A DNA stretch of 7,387 nucleotides from an uncultured Prevotellaceae bacterium (GCA_947303695.1 CAMYYX010000086.1:1-7387), one strand, 5' to 3'. Counted from the stretch's first letter, positions 1 to 6,254 are shown. Notes: a model not told the origin generated them from the letters alone. A program made the numbers and translations.

Positions 1-7
1 ATAAAAC

Positions 8-43
8 CTTTGTTCTCGAACAAAGCAATCAATGAAATGATTG
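8..43. repeat. Two adjacent inverted repeats
   Basis: The first dyad has 8-nt perfect arms CTTTGTTC (8-15) and GAACAAAG (18-25) separated by 2 nt. The second starts at the next base, with CAATCA (26-31) and TGATTG (38-43) around a 6-nt loop. Neither is followed by a clear T-run on the plus strand, so a simple intrinsic terminator for an upstream gene is not well supported. They could be RNA hairpins or a binding site at the end of an upstream transcript. Confidence 0.5.
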
Positions 44-50
44 TCATCTG

Positions 51-113
51 AAAAATGCGATTAAGCGAGAGCAATGATAAGCTTGCTTGAGCATTGCCGA
101 GCGTGAGCATTTT
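51..113. repeat. Nested dyad, probable dispersed intergenic repeat
   Basis: Outer arms AAAATGC (52-58) and GCATTTT (107-113) enclose inner arms GCAATG (71-76) and CATTGC (92-97), with a further AAG/CTT pairing (79-81 and 86-88) at the centre. The segment is also rich in GCGAGAGC, GAGCATTGC and GAGCGTGAGC words that read as imperfect copies of one another. It has the look of a dispersed palindromic intergenic element. Copy number elsewhere in the genome cannot be judged from this window. Confidence 0.45.
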
Positions 114-143
114 GGAAGAAGTCAAAAAGAAATGATTCAAGCA

Positions 144-197
144 ATTCGTGTGATTCGTGTTCGAAAAATTATTTCCGTGATATCCGTGATTTCCGTG
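144..197. repeat. 9-nt period direct repeats
   Basis: ATTCGTGT occurs at 144-151 and again at 153-160, a 9-nt step. After a short AT-rich spacer come three nonamers in tandem: ATTTCCGTG (171-179), ATATCCGTG (180-188) and ATTTCCGTG (189-197). The two sets share the core CGTG. They end about 35 bases before the ribosome binding site of the microprotein gene. Confidence 0.75.
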
Positions 198-246
198 TGA
201 AAAATGAAAAAGAAATTAAAATGTAAATAGAAAGGAGAAATAATGT

Positions 247-354
247 ATGGAAGATCAAAAGAAGAAAGTGATCGCGGAAGTAATCCGCTTCATCATCACA
301 GTGCTTGGCGCACTCCTCGGAACATCTGCGCTGCAATCTTGTGGCTTGCTCTAA
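247..354 (+). CDS. Smalltalk-type membrane microprotein (35 aa)
   Basis: A 35-codon reading frame starts at ATG 247 and ends at TAA 352-354. A GGAG ribosome binding site at 234-237 lies 9 nt before this start, and a strong hairpin terminator follows the stop. The peptide has a charged head (MEDQKKK), one hydrophobic helix at about residues 11-29 (including FIITVLGALLG) and the ending LQSCGLL. This plan (lysine-rich head, one helix, serine-cysteine near the C-terminus) matches the very short 'smalltalk' proteins of Bacteroides and Prevotella, whose function is not known to me. By recollection these often sit beside HU-family DNA-binding protein or amidase genes, but the upstream neighbour is outside the window. 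L-Q-S-C resembles a lipobox. An overlapping frame from ATG 243 is less plausible because it lacks a membrane-helix pattern. The gene is well supported; the family name is a pattern match. Confidence 0.75.
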   Translation: MEDQKKKVIAEVIRFIITVLGALLGTSALQSCGLL

Positions 355-375
355 CGGTCTTTGACCTGTAAACAG

Positions 376-410
376 AAACAGGAGCGATGTAATTCGCTCC
401 TGTTTGTTTT
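376..410 (+). terminator. Intrinsic terminator after the microprotein gene
   Basis: Perfect 12-bp arms AAACAGGAGCGA (376-387) and TCGCTCCTGTTT (394-405) enclose a 6-nt loop (388-393). A T-rich run (TGTTTGTTTT) ends the element on the plus strand. It sits 21 nt after the microprotein stop and 18 nt beyond the end of the convergent esterase gene, so it may stop transcription from both sides. On the minus strand the tail is only weakly T-rich. Confidence 0.85.
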
Positions 411-428
411 ATGGTGAAAAGGAATAAA

Positions 429-2090
429 TTACTTGACCATGATCTTCTTACCATCAACGATGTTGATGCCTGGTTGCAGGTTGTTGATGCGCTGACCCGC
501 GATGTTGTACATGTTGGGCGCTCCCTTCAGGTGACCTGTTGGATTCATTTCAACTGAATGGATGGCGGTCACAGGATTGACTCCGTCGTTGCTGAAGAAT
601 ATCTCGGAGAGATAGATGGCTGCACTTCCGGAACTGCTGAAGCCTATCATCTGTATCTTCTTCAGATTGAGTGCTTTCCCTGCCTTGGTCTGGAGGTCTT
701 TGAGTTCGATGACTGCCTCCTTGGTGCGCTGCATGGGGTACTCGTAGCAGTCACCCGAAGCATCGGTAGTGTTGTAGATGCGTACGATGGGTTTGGCTGC
801 TGAGGCGAGACGCAGACGTACCACGAGGTACTTGTACTCAGACGCATCGATGCCGCCTGTGTATTTCCATCCTCCAAGTCCGTCCTTACCGGTGGTGAGT
901 GCCAAGGTCTTGCCGTTGAAGGTTCCTGAGCCTGAGAGGGATGGGTTGAGTCCGCTTTCGGTCAATGGGAAGAGGCTGATGGCAACCTTGATGTCTGTAG
1001 TGACAGTGTTACCGCTCTGATCGGTGAAGGATACGTGTACGGTGGTCTCTCCGCTACTTCCCTTGGCAATCATCTGGATGCCTTCGACGGTGGCCACATC
1101 GGGATCGTCGGCTGTGAACTGGCATTTGCGTGTCACATTATACTGCTTGCCGTTCGCATCTGTTGCATAGATGGCGAAGATGGTGTTTGAACCTGGTGTG
1201 AGGACTATCTCCTCGGTGCTGGCTGCAATGGATACGGCATCGAACTGTGCGTTGTCGTCGCTCTTCTCGAGGAAGTCGAGCATGGCTTGTCCGTAGCGGC
1301 GTCCGATGATGCGGTAGCCTTCGGCTGAGAAGTGGAGGCCGTCGCCTGCCTGTGGACATCCCTTGGATGAGATGACATAGCAGTTTTTGATGAGGTTCGG
1401 CATCTTGGCGATGCAGGCTGAGTTGTGTCCTGAGCACGAACCGCCTTCAGCCTGTCCTACGAGCTCGCCTACGAGCAACGGTACTTCGTCGGGACTGAGT
1501 GCAAGGTCGTTGAGGATGCGGTTGTAGAGCTTCTTGACTTCTTCGGGCCACCATGAAGCCATGTTGTCGGTACAGCCCTGATGGAGCAGGATGCCCTTGA
1601 TGACGCCGTCCTTCTGCGCCTTCTTAGCGAGGGAGATGAGTTCGTTGTAGGGGTGGTTGTTGTACTGAGCGGCATAGTTCTTGAGCCAGTCGGCACAGGT
1701 GGGCAGGTATTCGCCAATCTGGTCTTCGTCGAACATCTTGATGGAGCATCCTCCAAGTGCTACGTTGATGACTCCCACGGTGATTTGCTCTGGCAACTTG
1801 TCGCAGAGTTCGCGGCCGAAGTAGTCGCAAGGGGTGAGACCTGTTCCCTGACGGCAGAGTGGGGGAGTGGCTGTGTACCACTTACCTTTGGTACGTGATG
1901 GATTGCTGAAATTGACGGCTGCCATCATCTTGAACCGTGCAGGCACGTTGGTCTTGTCCTGTGCTTCGGGTGTCGCATTTCCTTCCATGTTGGACTGTCC
2001 GAACGCGAGATAGATGTGGAAGTTGGGATCTTGTGCGAACGATGCCAAACATAGCATTGTTGCCATTAATAAGGATGTAATTCTTTTCAT
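429..2090 (-). CDS. Exported SASA/CE6-like carbohydrate acetylesterase
   Basis: This 553-residue protein begins with a signal peptide (about 1-19, cut after SFA to leave Gln at the new N-terminus). The SGNH-hydrolase domain of the sialate O-acetylesterase/CE6 type (SASA) spans about 24-275. It shows GQSNMEG (31-37, nucleophile Ser33), GGCSI (113-117), HQGCTD (170-175) and GDGLHF (249-254, Asp250 and His253 completing the triad). An Ig-like beta domain follows (about 284-370), then a beta-sandwich of carbohydrate-binding type (about 374-500) and a tail with YNIAGQR, GINIV and GKKIMVK. Expected reaction: removal of O-acetyl groups from a plant polysaccharide outside the cytoplasm. The substrate (pectin, xylan or sialylated glycan) cannot be read from the sequence, but the nearby galactanase favours pectin. 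Its promoter region closely resembles that of the galactanase gene. The fold call is strong and the substrate is inference. Confidence 0.88.
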   Translation of the reverse strand: MKRITSLLMATMLCLASFAQDPNFHIYLAFGQSNMEGNATPEAQDKTNVPARFKMMAAVNFSNPSRTKGKWYTATPPLCRQGTGLTPCDYFGRELCDKLPEQITVGVINVALGGCSIKMFDEDQIGEYLPTCADWLKNYAAQYNNHPYNELISLAKKAQKDGVIKGILLHQGCTDNMASWWPEEVKKLYNRILNDLALSPDEVPLLVGELVGQAEGGSCSGHNSACIAKMPNLIKNCYVISSKGCPQAGDGLHFSAEGYRIIGRRYGQAMLDFLEKSDDNAQFDAVSIAASTEEIVLTPGSNTIFAIYATDANGKQYNVTRKCQFTADDPDVATVEGIQMIAKGSSGETTVHVSFTDQSGNTVTTDIKVAISLFPLTESGLNPSLSGSGTFNGKTLALTTGKDGLGGWKYTGGIDASEYKYLVVRLRLASAAKPIVRIYNTTDASGDCYEYPMQRTKEAVIELKDLQTKAGKALNLKKIQMIGFSSSGSAAIYLSEIFFSNDGVNPVTAIHSVEMNPTGHLKGAPNMYNIAGQRINNLQPGINIVDGKKIMVK

Positions 2091-2127
2091 AATTCAGTTT
2101 TTAGTTGTTGATAATCGTATAACGCCG

Positions 2128-2135
2128 CAAAAATA
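2128..2135 (-). promoter_or_regulatory. -7 box of the acetylesterase promoter
   Basis: On the minus strand this reads TATTTTTG, matching Bacteroidetes TAnnTTTG, in the wider context TTTCGTATTTTTGCGGC. It lies 37 nt before the start codon. At the usual 19-nt distance upstream the strand carries ATGG, part of the heptad repeat, rather than a good TTTG -33 element. Confidence 0.65.
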
Positions 2136-2141
2136 CGAAAT

Positions 2142-2178
2142 ATTTACCATTTAACCATTTACCATTTACTATTTTTTT
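2142..2178. repeat. Heptad repeat array between divergent promoters
   Basis: Plus-strand units are ATTTACC, ATTTAACC, ATTTACC, ATTTACT and ATTTTTTT, with lengths 7-8-7-7-8. The array fills the gap between the minus-strand -7 box of the acetylesterase (2128-2135) and the plus-strand -7 box of the thioesterase (2180-2187). It therefore supplies the spacer and -33 region for both promoters. The same array with the same unit lengths recurs at 5093-5129. Confidence 0.85.
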
Positions 2179-2179
2179 G

Positions 2180-2187
2180 TAATTTTG
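2180..2187 (+). promoter_or_regulatory. -7 box of the acyl-ACP thioesterase promoter
   Basis: TAATTTTG matches the Bacteroidetes TAnnTTTG consensus and is followed by CAGCG, as at other promoters in this window. It lies 29 nt before the thioesterase start, giving a short leader. No clear TTTG -33 element is present 19-20 nt upstream, where the heptad repeat lies instead. Confidence 0.65.
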
Positions 2188-2216
2188 CAGCGAAAAAGAA
2201 AGAATAAGGCAAAAAT

Positions 2217-2975
2217 ATGGCAAATAAAATCGAGACTTTGCATTTCCGTTCGGATGCATTCAGTTGTGATTTCAAACGTGAGCTGTCGTACGATATACTG
2301 GGCCGTGACATCTTGAACTGTGCGGAGAATCATGCGTCGAAGCGTGGATTCGGATTCAGCGATTTGCTGAAAGCAAACCATTCGTGGGTGTTGTCGCGAT
2401 TGTCGATCGAGATGAAGGTGATGCCTCCCATCTATAGCAACTACCATATCGACACATGGATTGAGAGTGTGTACAGGATGTTCACCAACCGTAATTTCTG
2501 CATCAAGAACGATGCCGGTGAGGTGTATGGTTATGCTCGCTCGATTTGGGCGATGATTGACAACACAACCCGGCAGCCGCTCGACCTGATGTCGATCTAC
2601 GGCGAGGAGTTCCAGCAGTGGTTAGGCCCCGAGATTCCTTGTGAGATGGAGCCTCATAGCCGACTCCGTCCGCTGGTGGATGTGGAACCTGTCTCGACCA
2701 TCGAGGCGAAATATAGCGACCTGGATTGTAACGGGCACTTCAACAGCATCAAATACATCTCGCACATTCTGGACCTGTTCTCAAAGGACTTCTATACCGA
2801 GCACCGGATTCGTCGTGCTGAGCTTGCCTATGTGGCTGAAGCGTATTATGGGGATGAGCTCTCGTTCTTTGTGAAGGAACAGGAGCCGCTCCTCTATCAG
2901 GTAGAGATTCGCAAACACTTCAGCCGAGATGGTAAAGGCGAGACAATTGCGCGAGGGCTGGTAGGGTTTGTTTAG
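2217..2975 (+). CDS. Acyl-ACP thioesterase (FatA/FatB family)
   Basis: This 252-residue cytoplasmic enzyme is expected to hydrolyse acyl-acyl carrier protein to free fatty acid and ACP. Two hotdog folds are visible: the N-terminal one at about 7-130 and the C-terminal one at about 155-252. The second carries the family signature YSDLDCNGHFNSIKYI (166-181), which parallels plant FatB DLDVNQHVNNVKYI and places Asp170, Asn172 and His174 in the active site. Glu208 (YVAEAYYGDEL) is a candidate for the remaining catalytic acid. Length suits bacterial members, which lack the plastid transit peptide. The ATG at 2217 follows an AAGG at 2206-2209 and a good -7 box. It is transcribed alone, against the enzyme genes on either side, and its TAG overlaps the convergent gene's TAA. 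The role in this host (lipid turnover or fatty-acid supply) is not shown by context. Confidence 0.9.
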   Translation: MANKIETLHFRSDAFSCDFKRELSYDILGRDILNCAENHASKRGFGFSDLLKANHSWVLSRLSIEMKVMPPIYSNYHIDTWIESVYRMFTNRNFCIKNDAGEVYGYARSIWAMIDNTTRQPLDLMSIYGEEFQQWLGPEIPCEMEPHSRLRPLVDVEPVSTIEAKYSDLDCNGHFNSIKYISHILDLFSKDFYTEHRIRRAELAYVAEAYYGDELSFFVKEQEPLLYQVEIRKHFSRDGKGETIARGLVGFV

Positions 2976-5044
2976 CGTTTTTCTGCATAATGTAGTATCT
3001 TGTAAGTCCGAACGCTGTTTCCTTCGATTTTGCGGACAATATTGAGACCGGGTTGTGGTTGAGCAATTCGGATGCCCCCTGGTGTGTAGTACTCCGTGCG
3101 GACGGAACGGTCGGCTGTTCCTAAGTGGAGGTCACGGATGGCGTCGTAGGTGCCTTCACGATGACGGAGTCCGAGGAAGGCATCGAGGACCAGTGAGGGT
3201 TTGCGGGTGCGAGGATTCCAAGCTCCCAGATGATAGTCCTCGGTGAATTCGGGTTCCCAGTAGTAGAGTCCTGCTGCTCCTGCATTGATGAGCTCGCTGA
3301 GGAAGTCGCACATCCACTGATTGGCTTCCACCTCACGGTCGTTGTAGTAGCCTGTCTCGACAATCAGGACGGGTTTGCCGTATCGTTCTTTCAGCATCTT
3401 CACGTTGTCCACCACTTTCTCTATCAACTTCTTAGGTGTCAGCGATGCACTTTGTATATGTACAGAGAGACCTATCGCATCGAATTGTGCACCATGAACC
3501 TGGAGTGTGTCGAAATAGTCGGTCAGCCATTGTGTGTTGACACATTCGGACACATGAATCAGGGTCTGCACATCTGGATTGACTTCCTTCACAGCTTCGT
3601 GTGCCGTATTGATGAACTGTACGAACGAGGTGGTGTTTCGTCCTTCGTTCCACAACATTCCTTGATCGACTTCGTTGCCGATCTGCACCCATTTCAGATG
3701 GTGGGTGAGGTTCATGCTGCGTACAGTTGCCGTGGTGTGGGACTTGACGGCTGTGATGAGTCGGTCGAGCGAATAGTTGGCCCACGCAGTAGGCGTTACG
3801 TTATCGCCCCACCAGTCGCAATAGTGCAGGTCGAGCATGATGTTCAGATCCTGAGCCCTTGCTGTGTTGCCCAAAGACTTGGCATAGGTGAGGGTGTAGT
3901 TGTCGTTCACGGGGTTGACCAGCACACGCAGCCGCACGCTGTTGATACCTTTCTCCTTCAGGATGGGCATCACGGTCTTTTTCTGTCCGTTGCTGTTATA
4001 GAACGTGCGTCCCTTGCTGGTCTCCACGGTGAGCGAACTGATGTCTGCACCAAAGTCGAACGTATCGTTGAGTGCTGCACGGTCGAACACGGTATCGGTG
4101 ACGGTCTCGACCGCCTCGAACGGCTCGTCGTATTTCATATCGCTGGCTTTGAAGTTACGGGTTTGGATGCTCCAGTTGCGTGAGAATCCTGTGAGGTCGG
4201 GCTTGAGGAAAATGCGCGCATTCTGCTTCAATCCTTTCAGCTGCCAGTCCATCCATTTGATGGCGATACGTCCGAATTCACCTCCGTTGGAACTACCATA
4301 AGTGCCTCCGTGACCTGCATTGGAGAGGTCGGCCCATGCAACTTTCACCTTTACCTTTCCAAAGTCGGTCTTGGCATTTTCGTAAGCCACATCATCGGGA
4401 CCGCCCGTCATGTAGATGAGGGGACAATGGAGGGAGTTCAACGTCTGAGGGGATGCGCCACCCATCGACATACCACCCATACCGGCATTCATGATGAGGA
4501 GCGTTTTCACGCGGCTGTTGGCACAGTTGGCGATAGCCTGGGCGCCTCCACACGAGTGACCCGAGAGGGCGATATTCGACACGTTGATGGCTTTATAGTA
4601 GTCGCTTGTTTTCAGTTTCTCTTGCTTCACCAGCCAGTTGATGGCATCTACGACCATCTTCTCGTTCGAACCTCCATCGTCGCGTTCGCTATCGACCATC
4701 TCGAACGACCCGATACCTACGACGAGGTAGCCGTGAGAGGCGATTTCGTTGAGCATGCGTTCGTAACCGATAGATGATCCTGAGCAGGCTCCGTTGCACC
4801 AAATGAGGATGGGTAGAGGTCCCTCACGACGAGCTGCATATTGTACGTTGCGAGGACGATAGATGGTGAAATCGGGGAGCGACTTTTCGCTGACGATGAT
4901 GGCACGATAGAGTCCCGTTCCGCCATTCTCGATTTCTTTCTGTCGGGTAACCTGATCGTTGATGGTTCCGCCGTCAGCCCATGTTGCAGTAGTAGGTAGC
5001 AAGGACAACAGACTGATGGAAAAGATGGTAAACAAGTGCTTCAT
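2972..5044 (-). CDS. Exported esterase-GH53 endo-beta-1,4-galactanase fusion
   Basis: This 690-residue protein starts with a signal peptide (about 1-23, cut after TWA). Residues about 40-272 form an alpha/beta-hydrolase like small-ester or PET-hydrolase-like esterases: SGHSCGG (161-167, nucleophile Ser164), GGPDD (214-218, probable acid Asp217) and NAGHGG (242-247, His245). Residues about 325-628 are a GH53 galactanase: FGADISSL (331-338), GINSVRLRVLVNP (366-378), LHYCDWWGDN (406-415), QIGNEVDQG (454-462, acid/base Glu458) and IVETGYYND (561-569, nucleophile Glu563). The C-terminus (about 650-690) has a YYTPGGIRI...PGLNIV tail like that of the acetylesterase. GH53 cuts beta-1,4-galactan, the rhamnogalacturonan I side chain. 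The esterase half probably removes acetyl or feruloyl groups from the same polymer, which is inference. Both active sites look complete and the frame is unbroken, so the fusion appears real. Confidence 0.9.
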   Translation of the reverse strand: MKHLFTIFSISLLSLLPTTATWADGGTINDQVTRQKEIENGGTGLYRAIIVSEKSLPDFTIYRPRNVQYAARREGPLPILIWCNGACSGSSIGYERMLNEIASHGYLVVGIGSFEMVDSERDDGGSNEKMVVDAINWLVKQEKLKTSDYYKAINVSNIALSGHSCGGAQAIANCANSRVKTLLIMNAGMGGMSMGGASPQTLNSLHCPLIYMTGGPDDVAYENAKTDFGKVKVKVAWADLSNAGHGGTYGSSNGGEFGRIAIKWMDWQLKGLKQNARIFLKPDLTGFSRNWSIQTRNFKASDMKYDEPFEAVETVTDTVFDRAALNDTFDFGADISSLTVETSKGRTFYNSNGQKKTVMPILKEKGINSVRLRVLVNPVNDNYTLTYAKSLGNTARAQDLNIMLDLHYCDWWGDNVTPTAWANYSLDRLITAVKSHTTATVRSMNLTHHLKWVQIGNEVDQGMLWNEGRNTTSFVQFINTAHEAVKEVNPDVQTLIHVSECVNTQWLTDYFDTLQVHGAQFDAIGLSVHIQSASLTPKKLIEKVVDNVKMLKERYGKPVLIVETGYYNDREVEANQWMCDFLSELINAGAAGLYYWEPEFTEDYHLGAWNPRTRKPSLVLDAFLGLRHREGTYDAIRDLHLGTADRSVRTEYYTPGGIRIAQPQPGLNIVRKIEGNSVRTYKILHYAEKR

Positions 5045-5078
5045 AATTGTTTTTTGTCTTTAGGATTTGAATTTGCTG

Positions 5079-5086
5079 CGAAGTTA
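5079..5086 (-). promoter_or_regulatory. -7 box of the esterase-GH53 promoter
   Basis: The minus strand reads TAACTTCG, one base off TAnnTTTG, in the context ATTCGTAACTTCGCAGC. It lies 34 nt before the start codon. The 58 bases from here upstream align without gaps to the acetylesterase promoter region (48 identical), with the same ATGG at the -33 distance. Confidence 0.6.
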
Positions 5087-5092
5087 CGAATT

Positions 5093-5129
5093 ATTTACCA
5101 TTTAGCCATTTACTATTTGCCATTTTTTT
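5093..5129. repeat. Second heptad repeat array
   Basis: Plus-strand units are ATTTACC, ATTTAGCC, ATTTACT, ATTTGCC and ATTTTTTT, again with lengths 7-8-7-7-8 as at 2142-2178. The array lies directly upstream of the galactanase -7 box. The plus-strand TAATTTTG found beyond the first array is degraded here (CAATTTCA, 5131-5138), and no plus-strand gene follows. Confidence 0.85.
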
Positions 5130-5180
5130 ACAATTTCACGAATTTACCATTCGTTTTTCCATGTTTATGTATTTTGTACA

Positions 5181-5230
5181 TTAAAAAATAAAAAATAATA
5201 AGGAGAGCACATTGAAGTGCCCTCCTTATT
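5181..5230 (-). terminator. Intrinsic terminator of the aldolase gene
   Basis: Arms AATAAGGAG (5197-5205) with GCAC (5207-5210), and GTGC (5217-5220) with CTCCTTATT (5222-5230), form a 13-bp stem with a single A/C mismatch and a 6-nt loop. Read on the minus strand, the stem is followed by a long T-rich run (ATTTTTTATTTTTTAA, from 5196 down to 5181). It starts 25 nt after the aldolase stop and separates the aldolase from the galactanase transcript. Confidence 0.9.
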
Positions 5231-5255
5231 CATGATATGTTGTCAGTAAAATGAA

Positions 5256-6254
5256 TTACTGAGCTAACTTGCCATCAGAACCGAGTACGTTCACAATCTT
5301 GTGGATGTACATCTTCTTCATGTTCTCACGAGCTGGCTTCAGATACTGACGAGGATCGAAGTCTCCAGGATGCTCAGCGAGGTGCTTGCGGATAGCAGCA
5401 GTCATAGCGAGACGTGAGTCAGAGTCGATGTTGATCTTGCAAACAGCACTCTTAGCTGCCTTGCGGAGCTGCTCCTCAGGAATACCGATAGCTGCCTCGA
5501 GGTGACCACCATACTGGTTGATTGTCTCTACCTCTTCCATAGGAACTGATGAAGAACCGTGGAGAACGATTGGGAATCCAGGAAGCTTCTTCTCGATCTC
5601 GTGAAGGATGTCGAATGCCAATGGTGGTGGAACAAGTACGCCATTCACGAGTGTGCACTGCTCAGGAGTGAACTTGTGAGCACCGTGAGAAGTACCGATA
5701 GAGATAGCGAGTGAGTCGCAACCTGTACGAGTAGCGAAGTCGATTACCTCTTCAGGCTTTGTATAGTGAGATTCAGCAGAAGCTACCTCGTCCTCAACAC
5801 CAGCGAGAACGCCGAGCTCACACTCTACTGTAACGTCATACTTGTGAGCATACTCTACAACCTGACGAGAAATCTTGATATTCTCCTCATAAGGCAGTGA
5901 AGAACCATCGAACATAACGCTTGAGAAGCCCATATCGATACAGTCCTTACAGAGTTCGAAGCTGTCACCGTGGTCGAGGTGAAGCACGATCTCAGGATGT
6001 TCGCAACCGAGTTCCTTTGCATAAGCAACAGCACCCTCAGCCATGTAGCGGAGAATCTGAGCGTTTGCATAGTTGCGTGCACCTTTAGATACCTGCATGA
6101 TGACAGGTGACTTGGTTTCTACTGCAGCCATTACGATGGCCTGCATCTGTTCCATTGTGTTGAAGTTGAATGCAGGAATTGCATAGCCGCCTGCAACGGC
6201 TCTCTTAAACATCTCGCGAGTATTTACGAGACCAAGATCTTTGTAATTAACCAT
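5256..6254 (-). CDS. fba: Class II fructose-bisphosphate aldolase
   Basis: This 332-residue cytoplasmic, zinc-dependent enzyme reversibly splits fructose 1,6-bisphosphate into glyceraldehyde 3-phosphate and dihydroxyacetone phosphate in glycolysis and gluconeogenesis. Visible signatures are LHLDHGDS (91-98; Asp94 catalytic, His95 a zinc ligand), VECELG (143-148), GTSHGAHK (187-194; His190 a zinc-ligand candidate), VLHGSSSV (230-237; His232) and INIDSDSRLA (274-283) for phosphate binding. The length and the PPPLAFDIL segment (209-217) suit the roughly 330-residue class II group of Bacteroidetes. Start MVNYKDLGLVNTREMF is the natural family N-terminus. It is monocistronic, with its own promoter about 80 nt upstream and its own terminator. 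It may also serve the carbon flow from galactose released by the neighbouring galactanase, but this gene is present in most relatives. Confidence 0.96.
   Translation of the reverse strand: MVNYKDLGLVNTREMFKRAVAGGYAIPAFNFNTMEQMQAIVMAAVETKSPVIMQVSKGARNYANAQILRYMAEGAVAYAKELGCEHPEIVLHLDHGDSFELCKDCIDMGFSSVMFDGSSLPYEENIKISRQVVEYAHKYDVTVECELGVLAGVEDEVASAESHYTKPEEVIDFATRTGCDSLAISIGTSHGAHKFTPEQCTLVNGVLVPPPLAFDILHEIEKKLPGFPIVLHGSSSVPMEEVETINQYGGHLEAAIGIPEEQLRKAAKSAVCKINIDSDSRLAMTAAIRKHLAEHPGDFDPRQYLKPARENMKKMYIHKIVNVLGSDGKLAQ

Larger units (their letters stand above)
1..246. other. Non-coding, repeat-rich leader before the microprotein gene
   Basis: No convincing gene lies here. The stretch holds two adjacent inverted repeats (8-25 and 26-43), a larger nested dyad (51-113) and two sets of 9-nt direct repeats (144-160 and 171-197), then an A-rich run leading into the ribosome binding site at 232-237. 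No Bacteroidetes TAnnTTTG -7 box was found on the plus strand in 100-240. The microprotein may therefore be transcribed from further upstream, with this segment as a long structured leader or intercistronic spacer. That role is inference. Confidence 0.6.

Noticed and set aside
1..51. Possible C-terminal tail of an upstream gene (frame ending in TGA 49-51)
   Set aside because: Only 16 codons are visible and they overlap two inverted repeats; nothing distinguishes this from non-coding DNA.
243..371. 42-codon frame starting at ATG 243, overlapping the microprotein
   Set aside because: It lacks a hydrophobic helix or any family-like pattern, whereas the frame from 247 matches a known microprotein plan and stops before the terminator.
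3230..4183. 317-codon plus-strand frame opposite the galactanase fusion
   Set aside because: It lies wholly antisense to a gene with clear esterase and GH53 motifs, has no recognisable domain, and its His/Val/Cys-rich make-up is typical of a codon-bias shadow.
4310..4777. 155-codon plus-strand frame opposite the esterase domain
   Set aside because: It is antisense to the alpha/beta-hydrolase region with no motif, promoter or ribosome binding site of its own.
5170..5176. TATTTTG as a plus-strand -7 box
   Set aside because: It is one base short of TAnnTTTG and no plus-strand gene follows it; the region is the tail side of the aldolase terminator.
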